29,361 nt of DNA from Lachnospiraceae bacterium (GTDB lineage: Bacteria > Bacillota_A > Clostridia > Lachnospirales > Lachnospiraceae). The translations under genes were made by a program, and so were the position numbers. Of this stretch, positions 1 to 8,570 are shown in pieces. How positions within the stretch are numbered: position 1 is the stretch's first letter; the number at the start of each line of letters is the position of its first letter. The notes under the pieces are model-generated. The model saw only the letters and a program-made list of their open reading frames with translations. It did no database searches and had not been told where the DNA came from. The DNA lies in the NCBI GenBank assembly GCA_017652545.1, contig JAGCAV010000035.1:1-29361 (forward strand), written 5' to 3'.

Positions 1-1801
1 CAGGAAAGCCGCAGAGCAGTCGGAAGCGGTCTATATCCGGCTGCTCAGGGAGGAAACCTCCGGAATCGCGCTGAATGAGACTGCCTGGATCCAGGTCGGC
101 TCTGTGCAGGAAGCGGTCGACTTCCTGAAGGATCACCCCGGCAACGTGCTTGCGGCGACCGGGAGCAGGGAACTCCATCTGTACACACAGATCCCGGATT
201 ACCGGAACAGGGTCTTTGCCAGGATCCTCTCAACGGCAGAATCGATGGATATCGCCTCGCGGCTCGGATTTCAGGGGAGAAACCTGATCTGCATGCAGGG
301 ACCTTTTTCCGAGGAGCTGAATGTGGCAATGCTCCGTGCCGTGAAAGCCGCCTATCTGGTCACGAAGGAATCGGGCCGGACCGGAGGCTTCCCTGAAAAG
401 ATTGCTGCCGCAGTCAAAGCCGGCGCCCGGCTCATCGTTGTAGGAAGACCGCCGCAGGAGACAGGGTATTCTTTCGAAGAAGTCATCGCCCTGCTTGATG
501 ATGCATTCGGGATGCATGATCAGGAAGAGAAGGCCAGGCAGACAGCCGGAGACAGGGGTGCCGCGAAACCCGGAACAAGGACTGTGACCCTGACGGGGAT
601 CGGAATGGGCGCCCATGAAGGCATGACCATTGAGGCGGAGCGGTCGATCCGTGAGGCGGACCTGCTGATCGGCGCGGACAGGATGCTGCGCATTGCCGAC
701 GGTCTGAATGAACACGCACTGCGCTGTACTTCCTATCTGGCGGATGAGATCGTATCCTGCATTGCATCCCATGAGGAATGCAGCAGGATTGCCGTTCTTC
801 TTTCGGGGGATATCGGGTTCTACAGCGGCGCCAGAAAGCTTCTGGACCGTCTGGATGATATGGAGCAGGTGCAGGTGAATGTGATCTGCGGAATCTCCTC
901 TGTTGTCTATCTGTGTGGCAGGCTGCATACGGCCTGGGAAGACGTCAGGCTGGTCTCGCTTCACGGGCGGAAAGGAAATATCGTAAGCGCTGTGGCAAGA
1001 TACCCAAAAGTGTTCGCGCTGGTCGGAAAGCAGGAGACATTTGCGGCGCTGTGCCGGGAACTGACAGAGTATGGCCTGGGAGACGTACGCGTGAGTGTCG
1101 GCAGCAGGCTGTCCTATCCGGATGAGAAGATCCTGAGCGGCAGCGCTTCACAGATGGAGACGGCACAGACCGGTGATCTGTGTGCGGTCCTGATCGAGAA
1201 CAGTGCGGCGGATCATACCGTAACAGCCGGCCTGGAGGATGAGGCGTTCATCCGCGGCCAGGTCCCGATGACAAAGAGCGAAGTTCGAAGCATCTCCCTG
1301 TCAAAGCTTCGTCTGGCTGAGGACAGCATCGTATATGACATAGGCGCCGGGACCGGATCCGTTTCCATTGAAGCCGCGCGCCTTGCATGCAGCGGCATGG
1401 TCTATGCGATCGAGAAGAAGACGGAGGCTGTGGAACTGATCCACAGGAACATGCGGCATCTGAAGGCCTCCAATATCCAGGTGATCGAGGGAACGGCACC
1501 GGATGATATGGAAGATCTTCCGGCCCCGACACATGCGTTCCTCGGCGGGACTTCCGGCAATATGATGAGCATTCTGTCCCTCCTTCTGAGAAAAAATCCC
1601 AGGGTCCGGATCGTGATCAACGCCATCGCGCTTGAGACCGTAGGGGAGACATTGCGGGTCCTGAAGGAACTGGGGATCGATGGGGCGGATATCACCTGCG
1701 TGAACATTTCAAAAGCAAAGGCCGTCGGAAGCTACCATCTGATGATGGGGCAGAATCCGGTCTATGTGATCGCCTGCGGCGGGAAAGAAGCGGGTCAATG
1801 A
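1..1801 (+). CDS. cbiJET: CbiJ-CbiE-CbiT fusion protein (cobalt-precorrin-6A reductase / precorrin methyltransferase-decarboxylase), 5' truncated
   Basis: The reading frame is open from the first full codon (nt 2) to TGA 1799-1801, so the true start lies upstream of the window. About 599 residues are visible. Nt 2 to about 560 encode the C-terminal part of a CbiJ/CobK-type precorrin-6A reductase, which reduces the corrin ring. Nt 581 to about 1200 encode a CbiE-type SAM methyltransferase that begins TVTLTGIGMG and carries GDIGFYSGA, acting at C5. Nt 1262-1795 encode CbiT, the C15 methyltransferase and C12-acetate decarboxylase; it starts VPMTKSEVRS and has the SAM-binding motif DIGAGTGSVSIEAA. 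CbiE-CbiT fusions (CobL/CbiET) are common, while a reductase fused in front is less usual. No stop or frame change separates the domains. The protein should be cytosolic. The stop overlaps the cbiA start. The domain calls are strong; the N-terminal call rests on the part that is visible. Confidence 0.9.
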   Translation, partial: RKAAEQSEAVYIRLLREETSGIALNETAWIQVGSVQEAVDFLKDHPGNVLAATGSRELHLYTQIPDYRNRVFARILSTAESMDIASRLGFQGRNLICMQGPFSEELNVAMLRAVKAAYLVTKESGRTGGFPEKIAAAVKAGARLIVVGRPPQETGYSFEEVIALLDDAFGMHDQEEKARQTAGDRGAAKPGTRTVTLTGIGMGAHEGMTIEAERSIREADLLIGADRMLRIADGLNEHALRCTSYLADEIVSCIASHEECSRIAVLLSGDIGFYSGARKLLDRLDDMEQVQVNVICGISSVVYLCGRLHTAWEDVRLVSLHGRKGNIVSAVARYPKVFALVGKQETFAALCRELTEYGLGDVRVSVGSRLSYPDEKILSGSASQMETAQTGDLCAVLIENSAADHTVTAGLEDEAFIRGQVPMTKSEVRSISLSKLRLAEDSIVYDIGAGTGSVSIEAARLACSGMVYAIEKKTEAVELIHRNMRHLKASNIQVIEGTAPDDMEDLPAPTHAFLGGTSGNMMSILSLLLRKNPRVRIVINAIALETVGETLRVLKELGIDGADITCVNISKAKAVGSYHLMMGQNPVYVIACGGKEAGQ

Positions 1802-3255
1802 TGGAGCGGAAAACAATTCCGAGGCTTCTGCTGGCGGCCGGTGCCAGCGGCAGCGGAAAGACACTGATCACCTGCGGCATTCTGCAGGCGCTGTTGAAGA
1901 GGGGGCTCACACCGGTCTCATTCAAGTGCGGGCCGGATTATATAGACCCTATGTTTCACACGACTGTGCTTGGAACAAGATCAAGGAACCTGGACACCTT
2001 CTTTACGGGAGATGAGATGACCAGATACCTGTTCGCGAGGAACGCCTCCGGCGCGGACCTCGCGGTGATCGAAGGCGTGATGGGATACTACGATGGCCTT
2101 GGCGGTATCAGCGAACGGGCCAGCGCCTATGATGTGGCCTGCGTGACGGACACGCCGGTGGTGCTGATCGTAAACTGCAGGGGAATGAGCCTTTCGGTCA
2201 TTCCTTACATCAAAGGGTTCCTCTCTTACCGGGAGGACAGCCGTATCCGCGGCGTGATCCTGAACCGGCTCGCCCCCGCGCTGTATCCTCAGATCAGCGA
2301 ACGGATCAGAACGGAACTTGGCGTAACGCCGCTCGGATATGTTCCCGTGATCAGGGATTTTTCTCTTGAAAGCCGTCATCTGGGCCTGGTCATGCCTGAT
2401 GAGATCGATGGGATCCGTGAAAAACTTGACCGGCTGGCTGATACGCTGGAGGACAGCCTTGATCTGGATGCCATGATCACGCTCGCTCATGAGGCGCCGG
2501 ACCTTGAATGGGATGAGCCGGCGTCCAGAAAAGAAGCGGTCGGGGAAGCGCAGAAAACAGGCCGGAAGCCTGTGATCGCGGTCGCAAGGGATGAGGCGTT
2601 CTGTTTCATCTATGAAGACAATCTGGAGCTTCTCCGGGATATGGGCGCCCGGATCCGGTATTTCTCACCGGTCCATGACGCGCATCTGCCCGAGTGCGAC
2701 GGCCTGATCCTGAGCGGCGGGTATCCGGAACTGCACATGAAGGAGCTCAGTGAAAACGAAAGCATGCGGGAAGAGATCAGGCTGGCTGTCTCCGAAAGGA
2801 AACTTCCGTGCATGGCGGAATGCGGCGGTTTTATGTACCTTCAGCAGGAGATGGAAGACATGGAAGGTGTCAGCCGTCCTGCAGCCGGGGTGCTGCCCGG
2901 AAAAGCCTTCCGGACGCAGAAGCTCACACGGTTCGGTTATGTGGAGCTTACTTTGAACCATGATCCGGAAAAGGACGGGAGGAAGGAACTGTCCGGTATG
3001 CTGGGTGCGGATATCGGACCGATCAGGGCGCACGAATTCCACTATTTTGATACAACGCATAACGGAAACTCGTTTCATGCGGCAAAGCCGCTCAGAAAAA
3101 CAGGCTGGGACTGCATCGCAATGACAGAAAACCTGGCGGCCGGTTTCCCGCATCTGTATTATCATTCCAACCCGCAGGCTGCGCTGCGTTTCTGGCAGGC
3201 ATGCATGAATTATACTGCCGGCTCCCGGGCGGCAGACAGGAGTGACGAACCATGA
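1798..3255 (+). CDS. cbiA: Cobyrinate a,c-diamide synthase
   Basis: This 485-residue cytosolic enzyme amidates the a and c side chains of cobyrinate, using ATP and glutamine. The N-terminal dethiobiotin-synthetase-like domain has the P-loop GASGSGKT at residues 15-22, followed by FKCGPDYIDPMFH, which is typical of CbiA. The C-terminal class I glutamine amidotransferase domain has LSGGYPE near 306-311 and the nucleophile Cys342 in MAECGGFMYLQ. The length fits the family (about 450-480). The start is ATG 1798, which overlaps the upstream TGA by 4 nt; ATG 1801 is an equally possible start one codon later. It also overlaps cbiB by 4 nt, so translation through the three genes is probably coupled. 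Confidence 0.96.
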   Translation: MMERKTIPRLLLAAGASGSGKTLITCGILQALLKRGLTPVSFKCGPDYIDPMFHTTVLGTRSRNLDTFFTGDEMTRYLFARNASGADLAVIEGVMGYYDGLGGISERASAYDVACVTDTPVVLIVNCRGMSLSVIPYIKGFLSYREDSRIRGVILNRLAPALYPQISERIRTELGVTPLGYVPVIRDFSLESRHLGLVMPDEIDGIREKLDRLADTLEDSLDLDAMITLAHEAPDLEWDEPASRKEAVGEAQKTGRKPVIAVARDEAFCFIYEDNLELLRDMGARIRYFSPVHDAHLPECDGLILSGGYPELHMKELSENESMREEIRLAVSERKLPCMAECGGFMYLQQEMEDMEGVSRPAAGVLPGKAFRTQKLTRFGYVELTLNHDPEKDGRKELSGMLGADIGPIRAHEFHYFDTTHNGNSFHAAKPLRKTGWDCIAMTENLAAGFPHLYYHSNPQAALRFWQACMNYTAGSRAADRSDEP

Positions 3256-4235
3256 ATACAGCCTATCTTCTCAGAATCGTGATCCCGGTTTTGATCGGCT
3301 TCGGACTGGATCTGCTGGTGGGGGATCCCCACTGGCTCTATCATCCCGTACGTCTGGTCGGCAAAATGATCGAAGGACTGGAAAAACTGCTCAGGTGGGT
3401 GTTCCCGGAATCGAAGGCCGGTGAATTTGCCGGCGGCATGATTCTGGCACTGTTCACCTCGGAGTTTACGGCAGTGATCGTCCTGCTTCTTTGCCGCGGG
3501 GCGGACAGGCTCCACATCGTGGCAGGGATCCTGGTCAGGACGCTGCTCTGTTACTGGCTGTTCGCCGTCAGATCACTCAGGGATGAGTCCATGAAAGTTT
3601 ATGACGCGCTGAAGGCGGGCGATCTGCCCGGTGCCAGGGAAGCGGTTTCGATGATCGTCGGACGGGACACACAGAAGCTGGATACGGAAGGCGTGGCAAA
3701 GGCGGCTGTGGAGACGGTTGCCGAGAATACCTCGGACGGCGTGATCGCCCCCATGTTCTATATGCTGATCGGCGGGCCTGCGCTGGGATGGTTCTACAAG
3801 GCTGTGAACACCATGGATTCCATGATCGGATACAGGAATGACGATTATCTGTATTTCGGCCGTTTCGCTGCCAGGATGGACGATGTAATGAATTTTATCC
3901 CGGCGAGACTTTCCGCACTGCTGATGATCCTTTCCTGCCGGATGGCAAGACTGGACGGAAAGGAAGCATGGCGGATCTTCCGGCGGGACAGGTATAATCA
4001 TGCCAGTCCGAATTCCGCCCAGACCGAGGCGGTCATGGCCGGCGCCCTGCATGTACAGCTGGCGGGAGATGCCTGGTATTTCGGGAAGCTGCATAAGAAG
4101 AAGACGATCGGGGATCCGCTGCGCCCGGTGGAAGCAAGGGATATACGCAGGGCAAACCGGCTGATGTATGTCACTTCCTTTTCGGGACTCGGCATCTTTA
4201 CACTGATCAGGGTCATCACACTGTTTTTCTTTTAG
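3252..4235 (+). CDS. cbiB: Adenosylcobinamide-phosphate synthase (cobalamin biosynthesis membrane protein)
   Basis: This 327-residue polytopic membrane protein joins the aminopropanol (phosphate) arm to adenosylcobyric acid. The family signatures are near the N-terminus (GFGLDLLVGDPHWLYHPVRL), in the middle (AVETVAENTSDGVIAPMFY) and just after it (GYRNDDYLYFGRFAARMDD). Hydrophobic segments lie at about residues 5-25, 60-80 and 85-100, in the middle, and at the C-terminus. ATG 3252 overlaps the cbiA stop by 4 nt, with AGGAG at 3238-3242 as ribosome binding site. The next gene but one, cobD, supplies its aminopropanol phosphate substrate, which fits the operon order. Confidence 0.96.
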   Translation: MNTAYLLRIVIPVLIGFGLDLLVGDPHWLYHPVRLVGKMIEGLEKLLRWVFPESKAGEFAGGMILALFTSEFTAVIVLLLCRGADRLHIVAGILVRTLLCYWLFAVRSLRDESMKVYDALKAGDLPGAREAVSMIVGRDTQKLDTEGVAKAAVETVAENTSDGVIAPMFYMLIGGPALGWFYKAVNTMDSMIGYRNDDYLYFGRFAARMDDVMNFIPARLSALLMILSCRMARLDGKEAWRIFRRDRYNHASPNSAQTEAVMAGALHVQLAGDAWYFGKLHKKKTIGDPLRPVEARDIRRANRLMYVTSFSGLGIFTLIRVITLFFF

Positions 4236-4258
4236 GACAAAGAGGGACAAGGATCGAA

Positions 4259-5146
4259 ATGAAGCGTAAAGAAAAAGGAAAGAAAGCTGGAACCGGCAGG
4301 TTCAAGGCATTCCTGATCGATTTTTTATGTGACCTGACGGGCAGCATCTTTTTTGCCATGGGGATCTACACGTTTGCCAGGATGGCGAATTTCGCGCCGG
4401 GCGGTATTTCCGGCCTTGCGCTGATCGCCAATCATCTGTGGGACCTGCCGATCGGTGTCGTGACGATCCTCCTGAATATTCCGCTGGTGATCATCAGCTG
4501 GAGGGTCGTCGGAAAGGAATTCCTGCTGCGCACCGCGCGGACGATGATCATGACCACGGTCTTTCTGGATGTTGTATTTCCGCTGATACCGCCCTATTCC
4601 GGAATGCCGCTGCTTGCCTCCTTGTATTCCGGTGTATGTACGGGCGTCGGAATGGCCTTTTTCTATCTGAGAGGGAGCAGTTCGGGCGGAACGGATTTCC
4701 TGATCATGACCATTAAGGTGCGCCATCCCTATATGAGCTTCGGTTTTGTGACCATGACCCTGGATTTCCTTGTGATCATGCTTGGCTGGCCGGTCTTCGG
4801 AAATGTGGATGCCGTGCTCTACGGACTGATCTGTTCCTTTACGACTTCGATCGTGATGGATAAGATCCTGTACGGCATGGGTGCCGGAAAACTGGTCATT
4901 GTCATCACGAACAGGAGCAGTGAACTGGTCGAGAGGATCAGCCGCATGACAGGCAGAGGCTCCACGATGATCAGGGCGATCGGCACCTATACCGGTGAGG
5001 ACCGGGACGTCCTGCTCTGCGCCTGCAGCAAAGCGCAGACCTATTCCATTACGAACGCCGCACATGACGTGGACGAGAAGGCTTTTGTGATGGTGACGGA
5101 AACCAGCGAAGTGTTTGGTGAAGGGTTTATTGAGAGGAGAAAATGA
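4259..5146 (+). CDS. YitT-family membrane protein with C-terminal DUF2179 domain
   Basis: This is a 295-residue protein. Residues about 20-200 contain several hydrophobic segments interrupted by short loops; one region reads FARMANFAPGGISGLALIAN and a later loop YLRGSSSGGTDFLIM, both typical of the YitT (formerly DUF161) family. Residues about 220-290 form the soluble DUF2179 domain, with VIVITNRSSELVERI, RGSTMIRAIGTYTGEDRDVLLC and a VMVTETSEVFGEGF end. The biochemical role of the family is not established. It sits inside the cobalamin operon, 23 nt after cbiB, and its stop overlaps the cobD start by 4 nt, so it is very likely co-transcribed and translationally coupled. A role linked to cobalamin (for example transport) would be inference from position only. 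The family call is firm; function is unknown. Confidence 0.9.
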   Translation: MKRKEKGKKAGTGRFKAFLIDFLCDLTGSIFFAMGIYTFARMANFAPGGISGLALIANHLWDLPIGVVTILLNIPLVIISWRVVGKEFLLRTARTMIMTTVFLDVVFPLIPPYSGMPLLASLYSGVCTGVGMAFFYLRGSSSGGTDFLIMTIKVRHPYMSFGFVTMTLDFLVIMLGWPVFGNVDAVLYGLICSFTTSIVMDKILYGMGAGKLVIVITNRSSELVERISRMTGRGSTMIRAIGTYTGEDRDVLLCACSKAQTYSITNAAHDVDEKAFVMVTETSEVFGEGFIERRK

Positions 5147-6192
5147 AACATATTCACGGCGGCAACATCTATGCAAAAGCATATGAACTGGATTTTTCCG
5201 CGAACATCAATCCGCTGGGGATTCCCCCGAAAGTGGTGGAGGCTGCCTGTGAGGGCGTGAGAAGGAGTACTGCCTATCCGGATCCGGACCAGACGGCGCT
5301 TCGCAGGGCTGTCGCGAAGAGGCATCAGGTGCTGCCGGAACAGGTGATCTGCGGGAACGGCGCCGCGGAGCTGATCTTCATGCTCTGTGACGCGATCAGG
5401 CCGCAAAAAGCGCTCCTGGTTGCTCCGGGGTTCGCGGAATACGAAGCGGCGCTTGAAAAAACGGGATGCCGGATCGCATACTATCCATGTGCGGAGGAAA
5501 CAGGATTCTCGCTCGGGGAAGATTATCTTGCCTTTCTCACGGAAGAAACGGACATTGCTTTCCTGTGCAGTCCGAACAATCCCACCGGCGTCATGGTCCC
5601 GCTGGATCTGCTGATCAGGATCGTACGCAGGTGCAGGGAGGAAGGGATCGTTCTGGTCATGGACGAGTGCTTTGTGCCGCTTACCGATGCCGGCGAGGCG
5701 AATTCCCTCATCCCGGTGATCGGGGACAATCCCGGCCTGTTTATCCTGCGGGCTTTTACAAAACTGTACGGTATTGCCGGGCTGCGGCTCGGATACGGCA
5801 TATGCAGCGATCAGAGGCTGCTGGAGCAGATGAAAGAGACCGTCCAGCCCTGGAATGTATCCCTCCCTGCGCAGATGGCAGGGGTCGCGGCACTTGAGGA
5901 ATCTGATTTCGAGGTGAGGAGCCGGGAATATGTATCCGTTCAGAGAACGCACCTTCTGGAAGGACTGAAGCGGCTGGGCCTTGTCAGTTTCGAGCCCGGC
6001 GCCAATTTCGTTTTTCTGAAGGGGCCAGAAGACCTGGGGGAGGCATGCGCCGCGAGGGGGATCCTGATCCGCGACTGCAGCAATTACAAAGGCCTGAAAA
6101 AAGGATACTGGCGGATCGCGGTCCGCACCCGGGAAGAGAATGACAAACTTCTTGACTGTCTGGAGGAGATTCTATGGCAAGATCGATCATGA
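5143..6192 (+). CDS. cobD: L-threonine-O-3-phosphate decarboxylase
   Basis: This 349-residue PLP enzyme of aminotransferase fold type I makes (R)-1-amino-2-propanol O-2-phosphate from threonine phosphate, the side arm of cobalamin. Visible features are the N-terminal HGGN motif and FSANINPLG at residues 18-26, SPNNPTG at 143-149, the PLP-ring aspartate in VMDECF (Asp174), and the Schiff-base lysine Lys207 in [16 protein letters not shown]. Plain histidinol-phosphate aminotransferases are the nearest alternative, but HGGN and FSANINPLG together with the operon context favour CobD. ATG 5143 overlaps the upstream stop by 4 nt and has GAGGAGA in front. Its 3' end overlaps cbiP by 19 nt. Confidence 0.95.
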   Translation: MKHIHGGNIYAKAYELDFSANINPLGIPPKVVEAACEGVRRSTAYPDPDQTALRRAVAKRHQVLPEQVICGNGAAELIFMLCDAIRPQKALLVAPGFAEYEAALEKTGCRIAYYPCAEETGFSLGEDYLAFLTEETDIAFLCSPNNPTGVMVPLDLLIRIVRRCREEGIVLVMDECFVPLTDAGEANSLIPVIGDNPGLFILRAFTKLYGIAGLRLGYGICSDQRLLEQMKETVQPWNVSLPAQMAGVAALEESDFEVRSREYVSVQRTHLLEGLKRLGLVSFEPGANFVFLKGPEDLGEACAARGILIRDCSNYKGLKKGYWRIAVRTREENDKLLDCLEEILWQDRS

Positions 6193-7685
6193 TACAGGGA
6201 ACCATGTCCAATGTGGGGAAGAGTCTGCTGACGGCAGGCCTGTGCCGGATCTTCCGGCAGGACGGATATCGGGTTGCTCCCTTTAAATCACAGAATATGG
6301 CGCTGAATTCCTTCATCACGAAGGAAGGCCTTGAGATGGGCAGGGCCCAGGTCATGCAGGCGGAAGCCGCGGGAGTGGACCCTTCCGTGGACATGAACCC
6401 CATTCTGCTCAAACCCACAAACGACATCGGATCCCAGGTGATCGTAAACGGCGAAGTGCTCGGCAATTATTCCGCCCGGGACTATTTCGCGTTCAAGAAG
6501 AAACTGATTCCGGAAATCATGAAGGCGTATCACCGCCTGGAGGAAAAGGCGGACATTATTGTCATTGAAGGGGCGGGGAGTCCTGCGGAGATCAACCTGA
6601 AAGAGGATGATATCGTCAATATGGGCATGGCGAAGATGGCGGATGCACCGGTCCTTCTGGTCGGCGATATTGACCGCGGCGGGGTGTTCGCGCAGCTTCT
6701 GGGAACGGTGGATCTACTGGAGCCGGATGAGCGGGAGCGTGTCAAAGGCCTGATCATCAATAAATTCAGGGGTGACAAGACGATCCTGGATCCCGGGATC
6801 GTCATGCTTCAGGAGCGGGCCGGCATTCCGGTGATCGGCGTAACGCCGTATCTGAACATCCAGGTCGATGATGAGGATTCGCTTACAAGCCGTTTTGAGA
6901 CAGATAAGAAGGCAGCCGCGATCGACATCGCCGTGATCCGTCTTCCGAGAATATCCAACTTTACAGACTTCAATCCCTTTGAGCGGTTTGAGGGGGTGAG
7001 CCTGCGCTATGTGGGAAATACGGCGCAGCTCGGTGATCCCGATATGATCCTGCTGCCCGGTACAAAGAACACCATGGATGATCTTGCGTGGCTGCGCCAG
7101 TGCGGCCTGGAGGCTGCCGTGCTCAAGATGGCTGCCCGGGGAAAACTGATCATGGGGATCTGCGGGGGATACCAGATGCTTGGAGAAAGTCTCAGTGATC
7201 CCGACGGAGTGGAGGCCGGCGGGGCCATGAGAGGCATGGGCCTGCTGCCGATGGATACCGTATTTGCGGGGGACAAGACAAGGACGCTGGTGACAGGAAA
7301 AATACAGGCGCCGGAAGGTGACCTGAAATCCCTTGGCGGGATCGGCTTTGAAGGATACGAGATCCATATGGGCGTGTCGACCCTGAAGGGCGACGCGAGA
7401 CCTCTTACAACTCTCACAGCCAGAACAGGGGGACGGACCGAGGAGAAAGAGGACGGCGCTGCCTGCGGCAATGTGATGGGAACCTATACCCACGGGATCT
7501 TTGACGAGGGGGACCTTGCGGGAGCGATCGTCAGACTCCTGGCACAGCGCAAGGGAATCGATTCCGGGCAGATCGGAAGTATGGACACAAAGGCTTTCAA
7601 GGACAGCCAGTACGATCTTCTTGCCGCAGGCATGCGGGAGCATATGGATATCGGAATGGTGTATGAGATTATGGGAATCCGTTGA
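6174..7685 (+). CDS. cbiP: Adenosylcobyric acid synthase (glutamine-hydrolysing)
   Basis: This 503-residue cytosolic enzyme amidates the b, d, e and g side chains to give adenosylcobyric acid. The P-loop-like GTMSNVGKS is at residues 9-17, followed by [10 protein letters not shown], a CobQ/CbiP signature. The stretch [14 protein letters not shown] is also typical. The amidotransferase domain has [12 protein letters not shown], the nucleophile Cys330 in [13 protein letters not shown], and the catalytic His in GTYTHGIFD near the C-terminus. The length is normal. ATG 6174 lies inside the end of cobD, with GGAGGA just upstream. The symbol cobQ is also used for this gene. Confidence 0.96.
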   Translation: MARSIMIQGTMSNVGKSLLTAGLCRIFRQDGYRVAPFKSQNMALNSFITKEGLEMGRAQVMQAEAAGVDPSVDMNPILLKPTNDIGSQVIVNGEVLGNYSARDYFAFKKKLIPEIMKAYHRLEEKADIIVIEGAGSPAEINLKEDDIVNMGMAKMADAPVLLVGDIDRGGVFAQLLGTVDLLEPDERERVKGLIINKFRGDKTILDPGIVMLQERAGIPVIGVTPYLNIQVDDEDSLTSRFETDKKAAAIDIAVIRLPRISNFTDFNPFERFEGVSLRYVGNTAQLGDPDMILLPGTKNTMDDLAWLRQCGLEAAVLKMAARGKLIMGICGGYQMLGESLSDPDGVEAGGAMRGMGLLPMDTVFAGDKTRTLVTGKIQAPEGDLKSLGGIGFEGYEIHMGVSTLKGDARPLTTLTARTGGRTEEKEDGAACGNVMGTYTHGIFDEGDLAGAIVRLLAQRKGIDSGQIGSMDTKAFKDSQYDLLAAGMREHMDIGMVYEIMGIR

Positions 7686-7721
7686 AGCGGCACCCGGGAC
7701 ACAGTGACTGAAGGAGACATC

Positions 7722-8363
7722 ATGAAGATTGAGCTGGAAAATGTAAGACCCATGGATATCGAACGCCGCAGCTTCGAGATCATTTCACAGGAACTTGCCC
7801 TGATGGGAAAGACGCTGAAGGAAGGCACGGAGCCGGTTGTGAAGCGCTGTATCCATACGAGCGCGGATTTTGACTATGCCGACAGCCTGTATTTTTCCGA
7901 CGGCGCGGTGGAGAAGGCGCTTGAAGCGATACGCGGCGGCGCAGACATCGTGACGGATACGCAAATGGCCAGGTCCGGCATCAACAAACGCTCTCTCGCA
8001 AAATTCGGCGGGGAGGTGCTGTGCTTTATGTCGGACGAGGATGTCGCTGCAAGAGCGAGAGAGCAGGGTTCGACAAGGGCAACCGTCTGCATGGATAAAG
8101 CGGCCGGCCTGGAAAGAGACCTGATCTTTGCCATCGGAAACGCCCCGACAGCGCTGATCCGGCTGCGCGAGCTGATTGATGACGGATTTGTCCCGAAACT
8201 GATCATCGGGGTACCGGTCGGCTTTGTCAATGTGGTTCAGTCCAAGGAACTGATCATGGAAACCGATGTACCGTGCATCATCGCAAGAGGAAGAAAGGGC
8301 GGCAGCAATATCGCAGCCTGTATCTGCAACGCGCTGCTGTATATGCTCGATCTTGAGAGATAA
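7722..8363 (+). CDS. cbiC: Cobalt-precorrin-8 methylmutase
   Basis: This 213-residue cytosolic enzyme moves the C11 methyl group to C12 to form cobyrinic acid. The catalytic histidine is His45 in VVKRCIHTSADFDYA. Other family stretches are DTQMARSGINKR, AIGNAPTALIRL, GVPVGFVNVVQSKE and the C-terminal GRKGGSNIAAC. The start is ATG 7722, because AAGGAG lies at 7711-7716 at good spacing; an in-frame GTG at 7704 is less likely. It is the last gene of the cobalamin cluster and is followed by about 200 nt without a gene. Confidence 0.96.
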   Translation: MKIELENVRPMDIERRSFEIISQELALMGKTLKEGTEPVVKRCIHTSADFDYADSLYFSDGAVEKALEAIRGGADIVTDTQMARSGINKRSLAKFGGEVLCFMSDEDVAARAREQGSTRATVCMDKAAGLERDLIFAIGNAPTALIRLRELIDDGFVPKLIIGVPVGFVNVVQSKELIMETDVPCIIARGRKGGSNIAACICNALLYMLDLER

Positions 8364-8364
8364 G

Positions 8365-8389
8365 AAAAAATTCCGAAAAAAGGATTTTT
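8365..8389 (+). terminator. Weak A/T-rich hairpin after cbiC, possible operon terminator
   Basis: An A-rich arm ending in TCC (8365-8374) can pair with GGATTTTT (8382-8389) around a GAAAAAA loop. The stem is short and has one bulge. The T tract forms the end of the stem, as in a weak intrinsic terminator. It begins directly after the cbiC stop codon. Confidence 0.4.
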
Positions 8390-8401
8390 ACACAAAAAAG
8401 G

Positions 8402-8430
8402 TTGCGAAAGTGGGCCTTATGGTGTAAAAT
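8402..8430 (+). promoter_or_regulatory. Predicted sigma-A promoter for the opp operon
   Basis: TTGCGA (8402-8407) and TAAAAT (8425-8430) are separated by exactly 17 nt. The -10 box matches the consensus at 5 of 6 positions and the -35 box at 4 of 6. Transcription would start near 8437, giving oppB a leader of about 130 nt that includes the hairpins at 8472-8516 and 8525-8543. Confidence 0.6.
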
Positions 8431-8471
8431 TTTTCAGTTATTTGTTGACGAAAGAAGAAATAGATGACCTG

Positions 8472-8516
8472 AAACGAACCGTTTTCACCAAAAAGAAGAG
8501 GAAACGGTTTGTTTTT
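8472..8516 (+). terminator. 15-bp hairpin with T tract in the oppB leader (terminator or attenuator)
   Basis: Arms 8472-8486 and 8500-8514 pair over 15 positions, including two G-T wobbles, around a 13-nt A-rich loop. The 3' side ends in five T residues (8512-8516). It could stop read-through from the cobalamin operon. Because it lies after the predicted opp promoter, it could also attenuate opp transcription. Confidence 0.55.
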
Positions 8517-8524
8517 GGCGGGAT

Positions 8525-8543
8525 GTGTCCGCTTACCGGACAC
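8525..8543 (+). other. Small perfect hairpin just upstream of the oppB ribosome binding site
   Basis: GTGTCCG (8525-8531) and CGGACAC (8537-8543) form a 7-bp perfect stem with loop CTTAC. It ends 17 nt before the AGGAG at 8560-8564 that serves oppB. No T tract follows, so it is a leader structure and not a terminator. Confidence 0.45.
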
Positions 8544-8570
8544 CGGCACTCAAAGCACTAAGGAGCACAC

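Noticed and set aside
104..1801. GTG at 104 as the start of the CbiJ-E-T protein
   Set aside because: The same frame is open upstream to the window edge and encodes more reductase-like sequence, so the gene is cut by the window.
8364..8570. A cobalamin riboswitch in the gap after the cobalamin genes
   Set aside because: The gap is about 200 nt and shows only hairpins and a promoter, without a B12-box-like sequence. Any riboswitch for the operon would lie upstream of the window.
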